Shown one piece after another: positions 40,001 through 52,700 of a stretch of DNA of 64,000 bases. The stretch's first letter is position 1, and each line of letters opens with the position of its first letter. Where the stretch lies: assembly GCF_958979055.1 (NCBI RefSeq), contig NC_084890.1, positions 27,938,116 through 28,002,115 on the forward strand. Reading direction: 5' to 3'. The notes below the pieces were generated by a model, which saw only the letters and a program-made list of their open reading frames with translations, did not search any database and was not told the origin of the DNA. The position numbers and the translations under genes were made by a program. The DNA is from Alnus glutinosa. Taxonomy: Eukaryota; Streptophyta; Magnoliopsida; Fagales; Betulaceae.

Positions 40001-43000
40001 TAGGGGTGGATCACCGGTGAGGGAACACCCAGCCTCCCCCTTACCCTTAGGTAGCAGAGAGAGGAGGTCCCTACATCCCCCCCCCCCCCCCCCCCCCCCC
40101 CCACCTTCCTTTTGTCTTTCTTTTTTGTTTTTTTTTTTTCAAGCCAATTACCAAACGCATTTTCAAGAAGGAAAAAAAACAAAAAAAAAAGAAGATATAA
40201 TTCTGAATTTTCCTTTCTTAAATACTTAATGGTCTTGATCTTGATTTTCCCCATAGCTAAATGTAAACTTGAAACATCAGCGTTAGAATAACAAATAAGA
40301 TATAACAAGGATTAGGCTCTCAGAGCTAAAAAAAACAAGTCCTTCTGTTAAGTGCTGTTTTTGGATTTAGGGGTTTTTTTTAGAGAAGATATGAAGAAGA
40401 TGACAGAAAGGAATACTAGAATTTCATTGAAAAAAGATAGTGAGCATTCGAGAGGCTCTTTCTCCTGAGAATAAGTTTCTAACGTCTGGATTCTTTCTTA
40501 CCCATTCATTCCCTTACCCAGCTACATATAAACTACCCATTCTGTTCAGCCTTCTAACAGAATGCCAGCTGGAGATTCCCCTCTCAACTGCTTAGCAAAG
40601 TTCTAGAACATTACAAGGAAAGGCTACTAAACGCACCAAGGAAAACTTAAAATGCAGAAAGCGTAAAACGACAATGAATTTAACATAAAACGCAGAGCAT
40701 CTAGATCCTTCTCTGCCACCTCAGCCCTAGCAGTGATTCCTACTAGCCGTACTGATCAATCCCCAATTCTGCAATCCCTAATCCGAATCCCATTCAATTG
40801 CACACATAACACCTTCCTCTCCCTTCACTTTTCTTTTGGGGGAAGGGGTGGGGGAAAGGCAAATTGCAGAGAATATTCAAAAGAAATTTAATAATAGAAC
40901 AGTAAAACACACCTGAATATGTGCGACTGGGCTTGAGCCAAGAAGTACAAACTGTCCTCCCAACTCCAATGTTCGATATATCGCATGTCTAATAAGATGT
41001 ACACCTTTCTGTGGCACCAATCTGGTTATGCAGCCCACCTATTAAATAACAGATCCAACAGAAACAAGTAAGAGTTCGAGAAGCTTGACCAACTATAATC
41101 AATAATAAACAAAGTAATCATAGCTAATGTCTGATTTTTTATTTTTATTCTAATTATCTAGTAGCAATATTAGGCTACACGGTGTGAGGTAGCCTTCTCC
41201 CTCCCAAACCCCTCTCTATGTATTGAACCCAAGACCTTCCCTTACAAGCCCAGTGGTAATTTCATTTCCTCAAAACGTAAAGATGATCCTACATGGCAGT
41301 ATATCACTAAATGAGAGTATAACATACACACAGCATGGGCAAAAGAGACCTTTAAGGTAATTAGTATGTTATCTCAACCACTCCCCACAATAAAAGGAGA
41401 ATTTAAATGCCTTATTATTTATATAGAACAGACTTCACAGAAATCTTTCTGTGAAATCATTACCATGGATACTTGTTTATTCATTCTTTTACTTATTTTT
41501 TGGTAAGCACTAACAGGGATTCTATAAAAACCACAGCAACTTAACAGTAAAGATTTTGGCAGTGGAATCAATTTTATTCCTAAGTACATTGATAAAGAGC
41601 TGTTTATAAAGTAATTAAAAAGAAAGGAAAGAAAATAGAAGTTTCCCAGTCTAAGATCTCCCAACAGTATTTTCCAGAGCTCTTAGCTAGTAATTTCAAT
41701 GGAAATTTCAGTCCTCATACCAATATCAACTAAAAGCAGGGCAGATATGGATACAGGCAAACATCTTAAGCTTCCATTCTAGAAATGCTCTCAGATATGC
41801 ATGAATATAAAGATTAGAGGACAGCTCTTAGAAGCTTTATCCAGGATATAATACTTTTATAGGTGGCAAGGTGTATCATAAAACCACAGTTGTGGTGGGT
41901 CATGATATAATTTTTTCCGTGTAGCATGTTATTGTACTCATATTAGTGCTGAATATTACAATTTAACAAATCTGAAATCTAGCCAAATGTGAAGACTTAA
42001 TGTGACATGATGATGTCTTCTCATCACAAAACTAAACATTTGATAAAATAAAATTACCAGTGGTTTCCTGACATCTGCAGAAGAAAGCCCTAGATGCCTT
42101 CTCATAGCTTCCTTATTTTCTGCTTTCCCTTGAAGATCATTTGCAGTGTACTGGATTTTGAGATATGTATCAGTGGCAGGATTCCATGTATCAGTATCGA
42201 TTCCATTTAGAATTCCTATGAACTTTTTAGAATGCAAATTAAGTGTTGAATGGAGACCTCTTCCTTCCTGTAAAACATAAAATAACACATAAGCCTTCAT
42301 GAACAATCAAGGATATTTAACCATAGATTTAACCATGAAAAGCAATGAGAGTGATTTTGACACTAGCTTAAACATCTAGGCTGTTTTGTGTAAGACTCTC
42401 CATCCTAGTCTCATCCTAGTCATCTTGATTAAATTCAAAGCCACAAACACCAATGCCATTCCATCATGTCATATAATTTTTTTATGACGAAGAACCCCTC
42501 CAAGGCAGGGCCACTTCGTGTACTCACCCCTGTTAGGTAAACTACGGACCCGTGTAAAGCACACTCTCCACACGGATCGGGTAATACTCCAGTTTCGCCA
42601 GCGGGCTAACCCCAAGAAATTGTTTTCACCCAAGGAGATTTGAACCTTAGACTTCATGGGACTATCACAAAGACCAAAGCCCATCATGTCATATAATACA
42701 TATAGGTTATTTCATTACATGATGTTAATGAAAAATAGGTACTTTCTTTTTCCTCCTAATCTTCTCAGCTGGGAGCCTAATTGTAATAATGACTATAGAA
42801 GCAATTTTTAAGTATTCTTAAAGAGAGTGAACTTTTAAAGTAAATGCAGCAAAACCAATGTAAAGGCAAAAGTCATACCTCAGCAGTCCGCACCTCTTGT
42901 GCATAAGTAGGTGAAACTGTCGTCACAATATTAGAAAATACAACTCCACCCTGAAAAATAGAATCTGTAAGAGGTAATGAAATAGTAGCATGTCTTGATG

Positions 43001-46000
43001 AATGATACAAGTAAAATAAATACCTTAACAGGATTGACTCTATCATGTGCAAAGTTGTCCTGCATTCTATCTGGTCTATTTAGCTGATGGACATCAAGAC
43101 CACAATATGCCAATTCTGAAGCAGGAGCAGTCCCTTGGTATTCAAAGTTGTGGCATGTAAAACATATTCTAGCTGAATTCAATCCTTTAGGGGCATACAA
43201 ATCCCAATAAAGGGGTGCCTAAGAAAGCAAAAACAAAATCATTAATTCAATTAAAAAAATAACAAATGAATGTGAATGTCAGAAGCTCAAAGAAAGCATG
43301 AGTCAACAATGAAGATTTAAAGGGTCCATACAACAAAAGCTGTCTGCCAATCATGGCAATGAATTATGTCTGGTTTCTTGCCAGCTTGAAGAAGAAACTC
43401 AAGCGCCACTCGGCTGAAAAATGAAAAACGTTTGAAATCATCCTGCTCGCCATAAAATTTCCCTCTCCAGAAGAATTTGTCAGGATGATGAGGCTCAATA
43501 AAATAAACAGGAAGACCTGCATAGTTAAAACTATTGTAAGTATGTGATGCTAAAATATACGATGCAAGCAAAAACTATGAAATCCATAACCTTCAACAGT
43601 GCCAACCCAGATTTTGTTTTTGAATAGTCGGCCACCAAAGTATGACTCTACCACCACATCTAGGACCTGTAAAGGTAATCAGGTCATTACGATGTTCATC
43701 AAAGTCAGGTACTTTCAAAATTTTCACCCAAATAAAAACTCACCCTCAAATCACGAATTCGGTCATATTGCATGCAATCATACTTTGGAAGAACAATTTC
43801 CACAAGGTGTCCCCTGTTCTGCAAAGCTTTACCAAGACCTGTCACGACATCCCCCAAACCACCAACCTATGAAAGAAACAACAAAGAATCTTGAAAAAAC
43901 TGTAGACCAACAATAGAAATTAAGCAAAGAAAAAGGCAATATAAAAATTATAGATAATAGCTTTTAGATGAGCACGGCAGATAAGATCCAACAAAGAGCA
44001 TTTCTGGGGCACAAAGATACAAATACAAACAATAGATAGTTAAAGACAATCTAGAAGACCAAATGAAGCCAAAAACCCTCCCAAAAGCAATCTCTAAGTA
44101 TGAGATTGTGATGAACCCAAGTAAAATTTGTACTTGCTCCTCGAGATACGTCTGAGATTTTCTGGCCATTTAGATGTGTGCATAAAATGGAAGTTATGAC
44201 GTAACTGAGCAAATTGAATCCGCATGATAATGTTCCAGGCAGCATTGCACAATTTCAGTGTGGACGTTTAAGGAAGTCATGTATTTGATCAATTAGAAAA
44301 ATATGTCCAGAAAGTGAAAAACATATGTTCCAAGCAGGAATTAGAATGGCAAGTACACTGCAACTTCTTTTTTTACCCAAGGATGTCAACAAAAGGAAAA
44401 AAGACCAAAGAGAACTAGAGGACACTGTTTTCATTGGTTTGCAAGGTTTCATTCCTTATTAAAAATAAAATAAAAATGAGAGGCCCCTTCACTGCAGGTC
44501 CTTGCAGGACAGTCTCTCCTATCTCACACTGCGCAAAATTTCTTTCTAAGTAGGGAAGTTGTACCAGCCACACTACCAGGGACCCAATTCTAGCCAGGCA
44601 GCCAGCAATTGAATATGGCGTTTTAGATCTGTATTTTATGTCGATACAAGTATTGGTAATTGAATGGTAATCGGTATAATTTTTTTAATTTTTTTAAAAA
44701 AAAAAACATTTGTGAAAGAAAATTCTTTAACCAAAACCGAGCACAGTCCAGAATCTAAAGCACAGCTTTAAACCATCCATGAAAAGGCAAAAAAATAATA
44801 ATAATGATAATAATAATAGTAATAATAAATTCTGAGGTTCTGGTTGAGTGACCAAATTATTTTCTGGAAGGGACAACTTATTCTGTTGGAGCCATATATG
44901 CTGCTTTTCATAGAAAAGCATAAATAGATACGGTTCAACCAAAGAGTGCAAACTGACCATTTGTCTACACAATCACCCGATTACAGAATTCAGCCAGAAA
45001 AGAAGACTTCACTTCTGAACCTGGAAGCCATACTACAGGTGACATTATAAATGCAATTAAGCATCTTATCAAAGAGGCTTCAGTGAAGCTGCAGGTGCTG
45101 TTACACACTAAAATTATTTGACATATGATGGCAATTCCAACTCGAGCAAGTTCCTTGAGATGTCCTCCTAACTTATAGTTTCATAAAATAGATGATACAA
45201 CATTAGAGAGATTGTTTTCAATAACATGGACATATTTGAATGCTCGCAAATTCCTTCAAGTAGTATTGCCTTTCTAAAAAGCAGTTGGTAATGTAATTCT
45301 AAATCAACATAAAAAGAACTTCACTAATATTTTCCCAAAAATAGAGTAAAAATGACAAAGAAAAATGAATTGCGCTAAGTTGAGTTCACCTTAGCAACTG
45401 GTGCCATTTCTGCTGCAATATGAATAACATATAATCCTGGACTGATCAACAAAGGGCACAAATTAAACAACAGTATAAATATTCGCTGCAATTTAGTGTT
45501 AAAATTGTTAATACCATGTTGGCGATGATGCCAGATTGAGAAATGTAGTTATAGCCTCACGTTCATTCTTATCCTTGCAAGCCATGAATGCATCACGAAT
45601 TCGTCGATCTCTCTTCCACGCCATTTCTCTCAAAAACTTTGCATCATCTGTTGATATTTTTTTCTCAAGCAACCAACCATCAATTATGAGCAATAAACGG
45701 CTCCAAAATTCCCGAGGCATGTCATCCACAGGTTCACCTAGTGCCCTTTTCTTGCTTTCTTCTTTCAGATTATTGAGTGTCTCTTGAAATTCCTTCACTG
45801 ATTCTTGATATAATTGAACATAGGAATTAATTTCTTCATCTGACCTTTGAAGACGGTCCTCCAACATTTTGATCTTTTGTTGCATTAATTCATAATATTG
45901 TTGCATTTTTTCTGACGAGAGCTTATAGACATTAGCTTCTTCAAGGGATTCTTCCAGTTTATCAACCTTCTTTCGGAGCTCCTGGTTTTGCTGCAATACT

Positions 46001-49000
46001 ATAATTGCTTGATCTGCCTGTTTGGTTGCCTTATCTAGCAAGGCCTGTAAATTTTCTACCTTCTCCCACAAGTCCTTGTATTCAACTTTCATAGTAGAAA
46101 GTTTAGAAACATCTTCCTGAGAAACGGACAGTTTAACCTCCAAGTCTTTCAGGGCAGATTCCAACACTGTGCGCTCTCTTTCGAGTATAAGCACACGCTC
46201 ATCTGTGTTTTTGACATCACTAAGCTCAGCCTTGAGTACCTCTATATCGTTCTTCAGGTAGATATTTTCTTCCCTCAATGAACTAATCTCCTTGCTAAAA
46301 GAATTAAAACTATTATCATGTAGTACAGAGGCTTCCTGATTCAAAAGTTTTCCATGATTATTGTACATATCAAGCTCATTTCTTTCAGTAACACCCCTGT
46401 GAGTCAGTTCATTCCGCAGCTTATCTAACTGGTCTTCCAGGAGTTCCACACGTACCTTATCTTGGGCAGCAATTTTGATCCGGGCATCAGTCTCTGCCAG
46501 TCTCATCTCCAAAACATTAATCTCTTCTTGCAGTGCCTCCTTCTCAGTGACCGTCCTTTCAACATCTTCAAGCGCACGGACCCGAACTTGATTGAGAAGA
46601 AGGATATCTGTAGCAAGAACGACAACACAGACATGTATTTCACAGTAAATTGATACAAAGGCACTAAACTAGAGACATATTGAAAGGACTTAAAGAGTAT
46701 AGCAGACATCCTACTTTTCTCTGCATATCTTATCATGCCAATCAAATCCTCAGATTGAACTCCTGAAAGTTGCTCTGCACCATCCATGTTTATAGCCTGT
46801 GAGACAACCAAAGGATAATAATAATAATAAATTTTGTCTAATTTTCCAATGATTCCTCTGATTCAATAGCCAATAAGAGGAAAAGAATACAGATTTGATT
46901 AAAAAGTACCAACTCAAGCTCTAATACAAATTATAGAAAAATAACATATTTTTTATTTTTTTAATTTATTTTTTTATAAGTAAGAGGAATATCATTAAAA
47001 AGAAACGCAAAGAGTAGACAAGTACAAAAGGAGTATACAAGAAAATCGACTAGGGGGTAGAAGAAAAAGGAACAAGAAAATCATGAAAGCTAATCACTAA
47101 GAGAGCTAGGAACGCAACAGTCCAAGAGAACAAAGAATAAAAAAAGAAAGTTCTGAGCTCCTCAATTGTCCTTTCTTTGTCTTCGAAGTTTCTATCATTT
47201 CGTTCCTTCCACAAGCACCAAAAAAGGCAAGAAGGAACCATCTTCCACACTACAACACTTCGAGAGCGACCACCCGTTTAATAGCAAGCAAATAAATCGA
47301 CCACCTAAAGAGGCATAACCCAAGACAAACTGAAGCGGCTGAAAATGGCATTCCATAAGGCACGAGCAACCTCACAATGGAAAAGAAAGTGGTCCACAGA
47401 CTCCCCATTCATTTTGCACAAACAACACCTATCAATCACAATGACACGCCTCTTTCTCAGATTGTCCAAGGTAAGGATCTTCCCTAGCGCTGCCGACCAA
47501 GCAAAAAAGGCCACTTTCAAGGGAACCTTGGTCCGCCAAATACTTCTCCAGGGGAAAGAAGCTTCCTCTTTGCAAGCAAGGACCTTATAGAAAGAACTAA
47601 TATCAAACTTCCCTTTGTGAGAAGGAGTCCACCAAAGCTTGTCATCCCCTTCACTCCTCACTCTTATGGAGTACAACAAGGTGAAGAAGGAAGCCAAGAC
47701 TTCCACCTTCCAATCGTGGACTGCTCGAATAAAGCTAATGTCCCACTGAAGGGAATCACTCCCTGGAACCAAGTGAGCTGCAACAAGCGCATCCTTGTCA
47801 TGGGCATTGCCATATAAAACAGGGAAAGCTTCCTTGAGGGTCATCTCTCCACACCACATCATGCCAAAATCTGATCCTTGACTCATGCCCTAAGATAAAT
47901 CTGGTATGACAACAAAACAAACTCCACCCCTTCCTAATATTCTTCCAAAGCCCCAATCCATAAGACCTAGGGGGATCTAAGGAACACCACCCATCCCACA
48001 CACCACCATACTTAGCGTCCACAATAAGTTTCTACCAAGCCTCTTTCTCATGCACATAACGCCACGACCACTTCCCTAACAAAACCCTGTTGAAGATCCT
48101 CAAATTCCGAATGCCCAAGTGATATAGAAAAAATAACATTGTGGATGTATTGTTGTAATTCTTGTTCTTGGATGGGTTGTGGGCTCTCTTTGCGGGTTCT
48201 TGCGGGTGTCCTTGGATGGGTTCTTTGTTTTTTGTTTTTGTTTTGGGTGTTCCTTATGTATACCCCTGGTGTACTTAGGGGGTTCTACTTTTCCTATACC
48301 ATCCTGTCACCCAACATGATGTTATAATTCATGCATCGAACCTGTAACTATGAAATAGAAAATTGTTGTTCTTGAAGTGTAAAGTTGTGCACTGCGATTG
48401 AAATGAAAGACTACTAATGCTTCAGTGGGCTTAACCAGGAAAAAAAATCTGTCGAAAGACAAATAAAGTCATCATCCTGAAACTATAGAGATATAAAAGA
48501 GTTTAATTTTTATTTGTTTTTCTAAGTAAATCTAATCTTATTGAAAGTGTAAGACGCCCCTAAGTACACCGGAAGTATATAAAATGAAACATCTAACTAG
48601 GAAGAGAAAAACGAACAAGGAAATCGACAAAACTAAGTGACAAGGGAAATACATAGCACGGAGGCCTGAATTAAACTATATAGGAGAATTGGATACAACA
48701 TCCTCCTCGAACAGATACAAAAATAAGAATATGATATTACTCTCTTATACAGTGCAGATGCAAATTATGAGATATCATTTTGGAGTATTAATTATATGAT
48801 TAAACCATTCCTACTAACTTAAGTTTTTGGAACAAGTAGTGGTTTATGACACGTTTGGGTGCTCGATTTTTTGAAATCTGAATTCAACTATAATTTAGAG
48901 CGCGAATTCCGAGGCAAATAAAGCTGAAAAATATGTTCGGATAGTTTGACTTTCTGAGATAAAATTAGAGAAAGTGAAATAAAATCTGATTTGTTTTTTA

Positions 49001-49698
49001 AAAACCTAAACACTGTAGCAAATAGAATCAAGATTCTTCTTGTTCCCAAACATACCTAAAACATGGTATCATAGCAGATACTGAGTTCGAACCCTAATTC
49101 TACAGTTTACCTTCTATTTCAATTAAAATATTCCACGTGTTGTCTAGTCATACACATGGAAGGGAGTGTAAAATACTAATTTCACTCCTTCCTATTAACA
49201 TAAGCCTTTAAGATAAATGGTATTTTAACATATTGCTTTGAGAAAGCATCACAAACTGAACAGGGCAATGACCAGATCAGGAAGTTATAAACAAAAATTT
49301 TCCTTTTACAAACCACAAGTGGAGAGGCACATGATTTGTGCCTGTAAGCGTTATGAAGATTATATATAAGGAAAATTTGTCTTGATAGTTAATAGAGAAT
49401 ATTTGTCTTCATGCATAAATATTAGATGTAAAGAACATTTTGCAGGTTCCTTTTCTGACCAATTTAGAGTAGAGAAAAAAGTCAACTGTAGGATAATGTC
49501 TAAAAATATCTTTCTTGGAAACTAGAGCATATTAATCTTGGTATATTTTTTTATTGAAGTCCAAATATTTGAGTTTCCCCCCCCCCCCCCCCCCCCCAAC
49601 ACACACACACACACACACACACATCAAAAAACCGTATTTGACAGTGCTGAGTCTTCTTAATTCACCAGCAAGAATCCCACTCACCTTGTAAAGAAAAA

Positions 49699-49737
<39 letters not shown>

Positions 49738-52700
49738 CAAGAGAGAGAGAATTTATGCACACACACATATATATGCAGATAGAAAGAAAGAAAGAAAGAA
49801 AAACTGAACAGTATAGTCCAAACCCAGATTATTAATTTCGTTTTAAAAGTCTTGGTGAAGGACCATACCATAGATTTTTGTTCATCAGGTACAGGCTGGT
49901 CACTCAACTCCTTCCCATTGGTATGCTCCACAACTATGTCCGTGTCAACATCATCATCAGAAATGATTTCCTGACTCAAAATTGGGACATTAATTATTGA
50001 AGCACTTTCAGATTCAGACTCATCATCACCATTTGGCTGAAAATCTGCTGTTCTTGGAGGCCGTTCATGAGCAGCTTTCTTTAATTGTTGTGTTTTATGA
50101 TGGGAACTGCATGTATGTAAGAAATAATCAAGTTAGTGTAAACTTATTATCAAATTTAAGGTACATAATTCGCTATCCAAAGATATAATGGACTCAAGAT
50201 ACATTATACAGGAAAAGAAAAAATAAGAACATCCAATGAGAAGGTTGTTTTCATTGTCAAATTTACTAATAAGATTAAATTGAGGTAAAAGTTCTTTATT
50301 TTATCCAAAAATCTAAATATCATGAACAGAGCTGGTAACTTTGGTTAGTTGAATGCTGTAAAGAAGCATCACCCTCATATTCTTAATACAAGAAATTTGA
50401 TTCAAATTAAGGACAAGTTTTCAAGGGATGTCAATCTAGAAAATAGGCACACAATACATGCCTCATCAAACAACATTTCCTGATTTTGTTTTCAACTCAA
50501 ACAAGAAGAGCAGTATTAAAATCAGAAGACATGGAATCCAGGTCAAATTTTGACCATTGACACAAAATTCATCAACAATGGATGCTGGGAAGCACCAAGT
50601 TCATTCGGTGCTATAATGTTTTCCTAATTGTCATGAATATTTGTATGTAAGATCATACGCTCTGGCTCCTCCTGTTTAGGGGCTCTCTTGTATACTTCCC
50701 GTGTATTAGGGTTGCGCCCCTCTGCGCTTTTTTATTTAATTTTAAATTACTTATCAAAAAATAAGATCATACGCTCTGGCAAGTGTTGATGTGGGCTTTC
50801 TCTGGCAGGGTTTTTTGAAGCCTAGGCCCTCTAAGTCTCGGCGATGTTCTTCTCCAGCAATCCCTCTTCCCCCGCAGCTGTTGGAGGTTTCCTCGGATCT
50901 AGTCAGTGATCAGGAGGTCAAAGATCCCTCCTTGGAGGTCGAGGATCCTCACTCGTCTGCAGTGAAGGTTGTTTCTCCTTCCTATTTGCGTTGTAGTTCC
51001 TCAGACATTCCTACTGATGTCAATGATAGGGTGTCGAATGGTGAGGAGGTCGAGGAGCCCTCCTTGGAGTTTACGAATGCCATTGAAGAGGACCTTCTTT
51101 GGATTGTTAAACTCGGGCGTCCTAAGAACAAAACCATGAGGGAGTTGTGGAATTTAAATAGATCTATTAACTACGGCAATGAAAGCGTGTCTTCTCGGCA
51201 AAGGAAAGGTAAGGCTCACGTTATGTAGCGTGTTTGCTCTATGTGATTTCTGGGTTTGAGGGTCTTAGCCTCTTAGGGTTGAAGGTTTATTTGGTTCCTG
51301 TGTATTCTTCAGGTTTGAGGGTCTTAGGGTTGAGGGTTTTGTTTGTTCCTGTGTATACTTCCTGTGTACGTTGGGGTACCTTACGCTTTTTTATAAAATT
51401 TATTACTTATAAAAAAAAAAAATTAAAAAAAAAAAAACTTATAGTTGCATTAATATTCTAGCAATCCTTGAATAAACGTTTATCAATTAGATTTTATCCC
51501 ATCCTGGTTAAAAATGAGTCAACCTAAGGGTAATAAGGGGACGAATGTCGAGGAGTGGGAGGATTCTAGCAGAACGGAGAGCTACTCCATTATACCTTAT
51601 GTGGTGTATTTGGATGGAAAGCAATAAGAGCGCTTTTGAAGATATTCCATGGGATAAAGTCAGCCTTTCTTAAAGTGCTATTCAGCTGGGTGTCAGTCCA
51701 TCCTTCACTCTTATAAGACCTCTTTCTTACTTTCTCTTTTTGTCCTTAACTTGGGCATAGAATTGTTTTCTTTACTTTAAATGTTTTGGGTAATCGCATT
51801 TGTATACTACTTGTGTACTTGGGTGCCTTATCCTTTTTTTTTTTCCAATACTTAATACTTATCCCAAAAAAAAAAAAGAGGAGAGGGGCGGGGGTGTTAT
51901 AACCTAAGGGCAATACAAGCTCATATACCTCGAGATCTAGAAGGCCTTCAATGTACACAATAGCATACAAAAAAAAATTAAATCTTTGTGGAACAAAATA
52001 AGCAGTAATTTGTTTGGAATTGTGATACGACGCACTTTTAATTAAGCAGGAAAAATAGCTTCAATTCAAAGGAATCCAAATCGATTCAAGGCCAAAGAAA
52101 TAAGACTATATGTAACCAAGTTCTGAGAATTGAAGATTTTGAAGTTACCCCATAAGTAATTGAAGCCCACTTGACTAAGCAATATCTTTAACTTTTGGTT
52201 CAACTATTATATTTTTTCAAGAGTCAAAGTTTCAAAATAATGATAGACAATCGATCTTATACCCACTCCCTGCTCTTTCTAGAGTCATATTTTCAACATA
52301 ATGATATTTTCCCTTTCCCCCCCTTTCAACGCTTATCCGTCTTCGTAAGCATTCTCTCTCCTTAGTCTCAATTGGAGCAATCTCTTGTAGGTTATTAAAA
52401 CATGTCCAATGCTATTTCTATCTAGCCTTGAAACTCATTTACCTCAAGTCAGTTAACAGCTGACCGCTCTACCACTGAGCTACTGAGGAACAACGGGGGA
52501 TTAATCTATTGACCTAACTACACTTATTTAAAATCTGTCAAGAACTTAGGTCCCACAAACCCAAAGGCACAATATTTAAAGAAGGACCGCAAATATAATT
52601 TTCTAACTTGGTTTTTTTGGATCTAAAATTATATATATTATTTTATAAAGATATTCATCAAGATTCTTGAGAGGCAATAGCTCTAGCAGTGGCACATCAG

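Noticed and set aside
39997-40308. Minus-strand frame with a Gly-rich run
   Set aside because: The glycines come from the 26-C homopolymer. It lies inside an SS4 intron and a repeat.
47305-47886. Host gene in SS4 intron 2
   Set aside because: The zf-RVT motif, A-rich end and target duplication show that it is the end of a LINE ORF2.
52449-52489. Functional tRNA gene
   Set aside because: Only the 5' half can be read. The T arm and 3' acceptor strand are missing.
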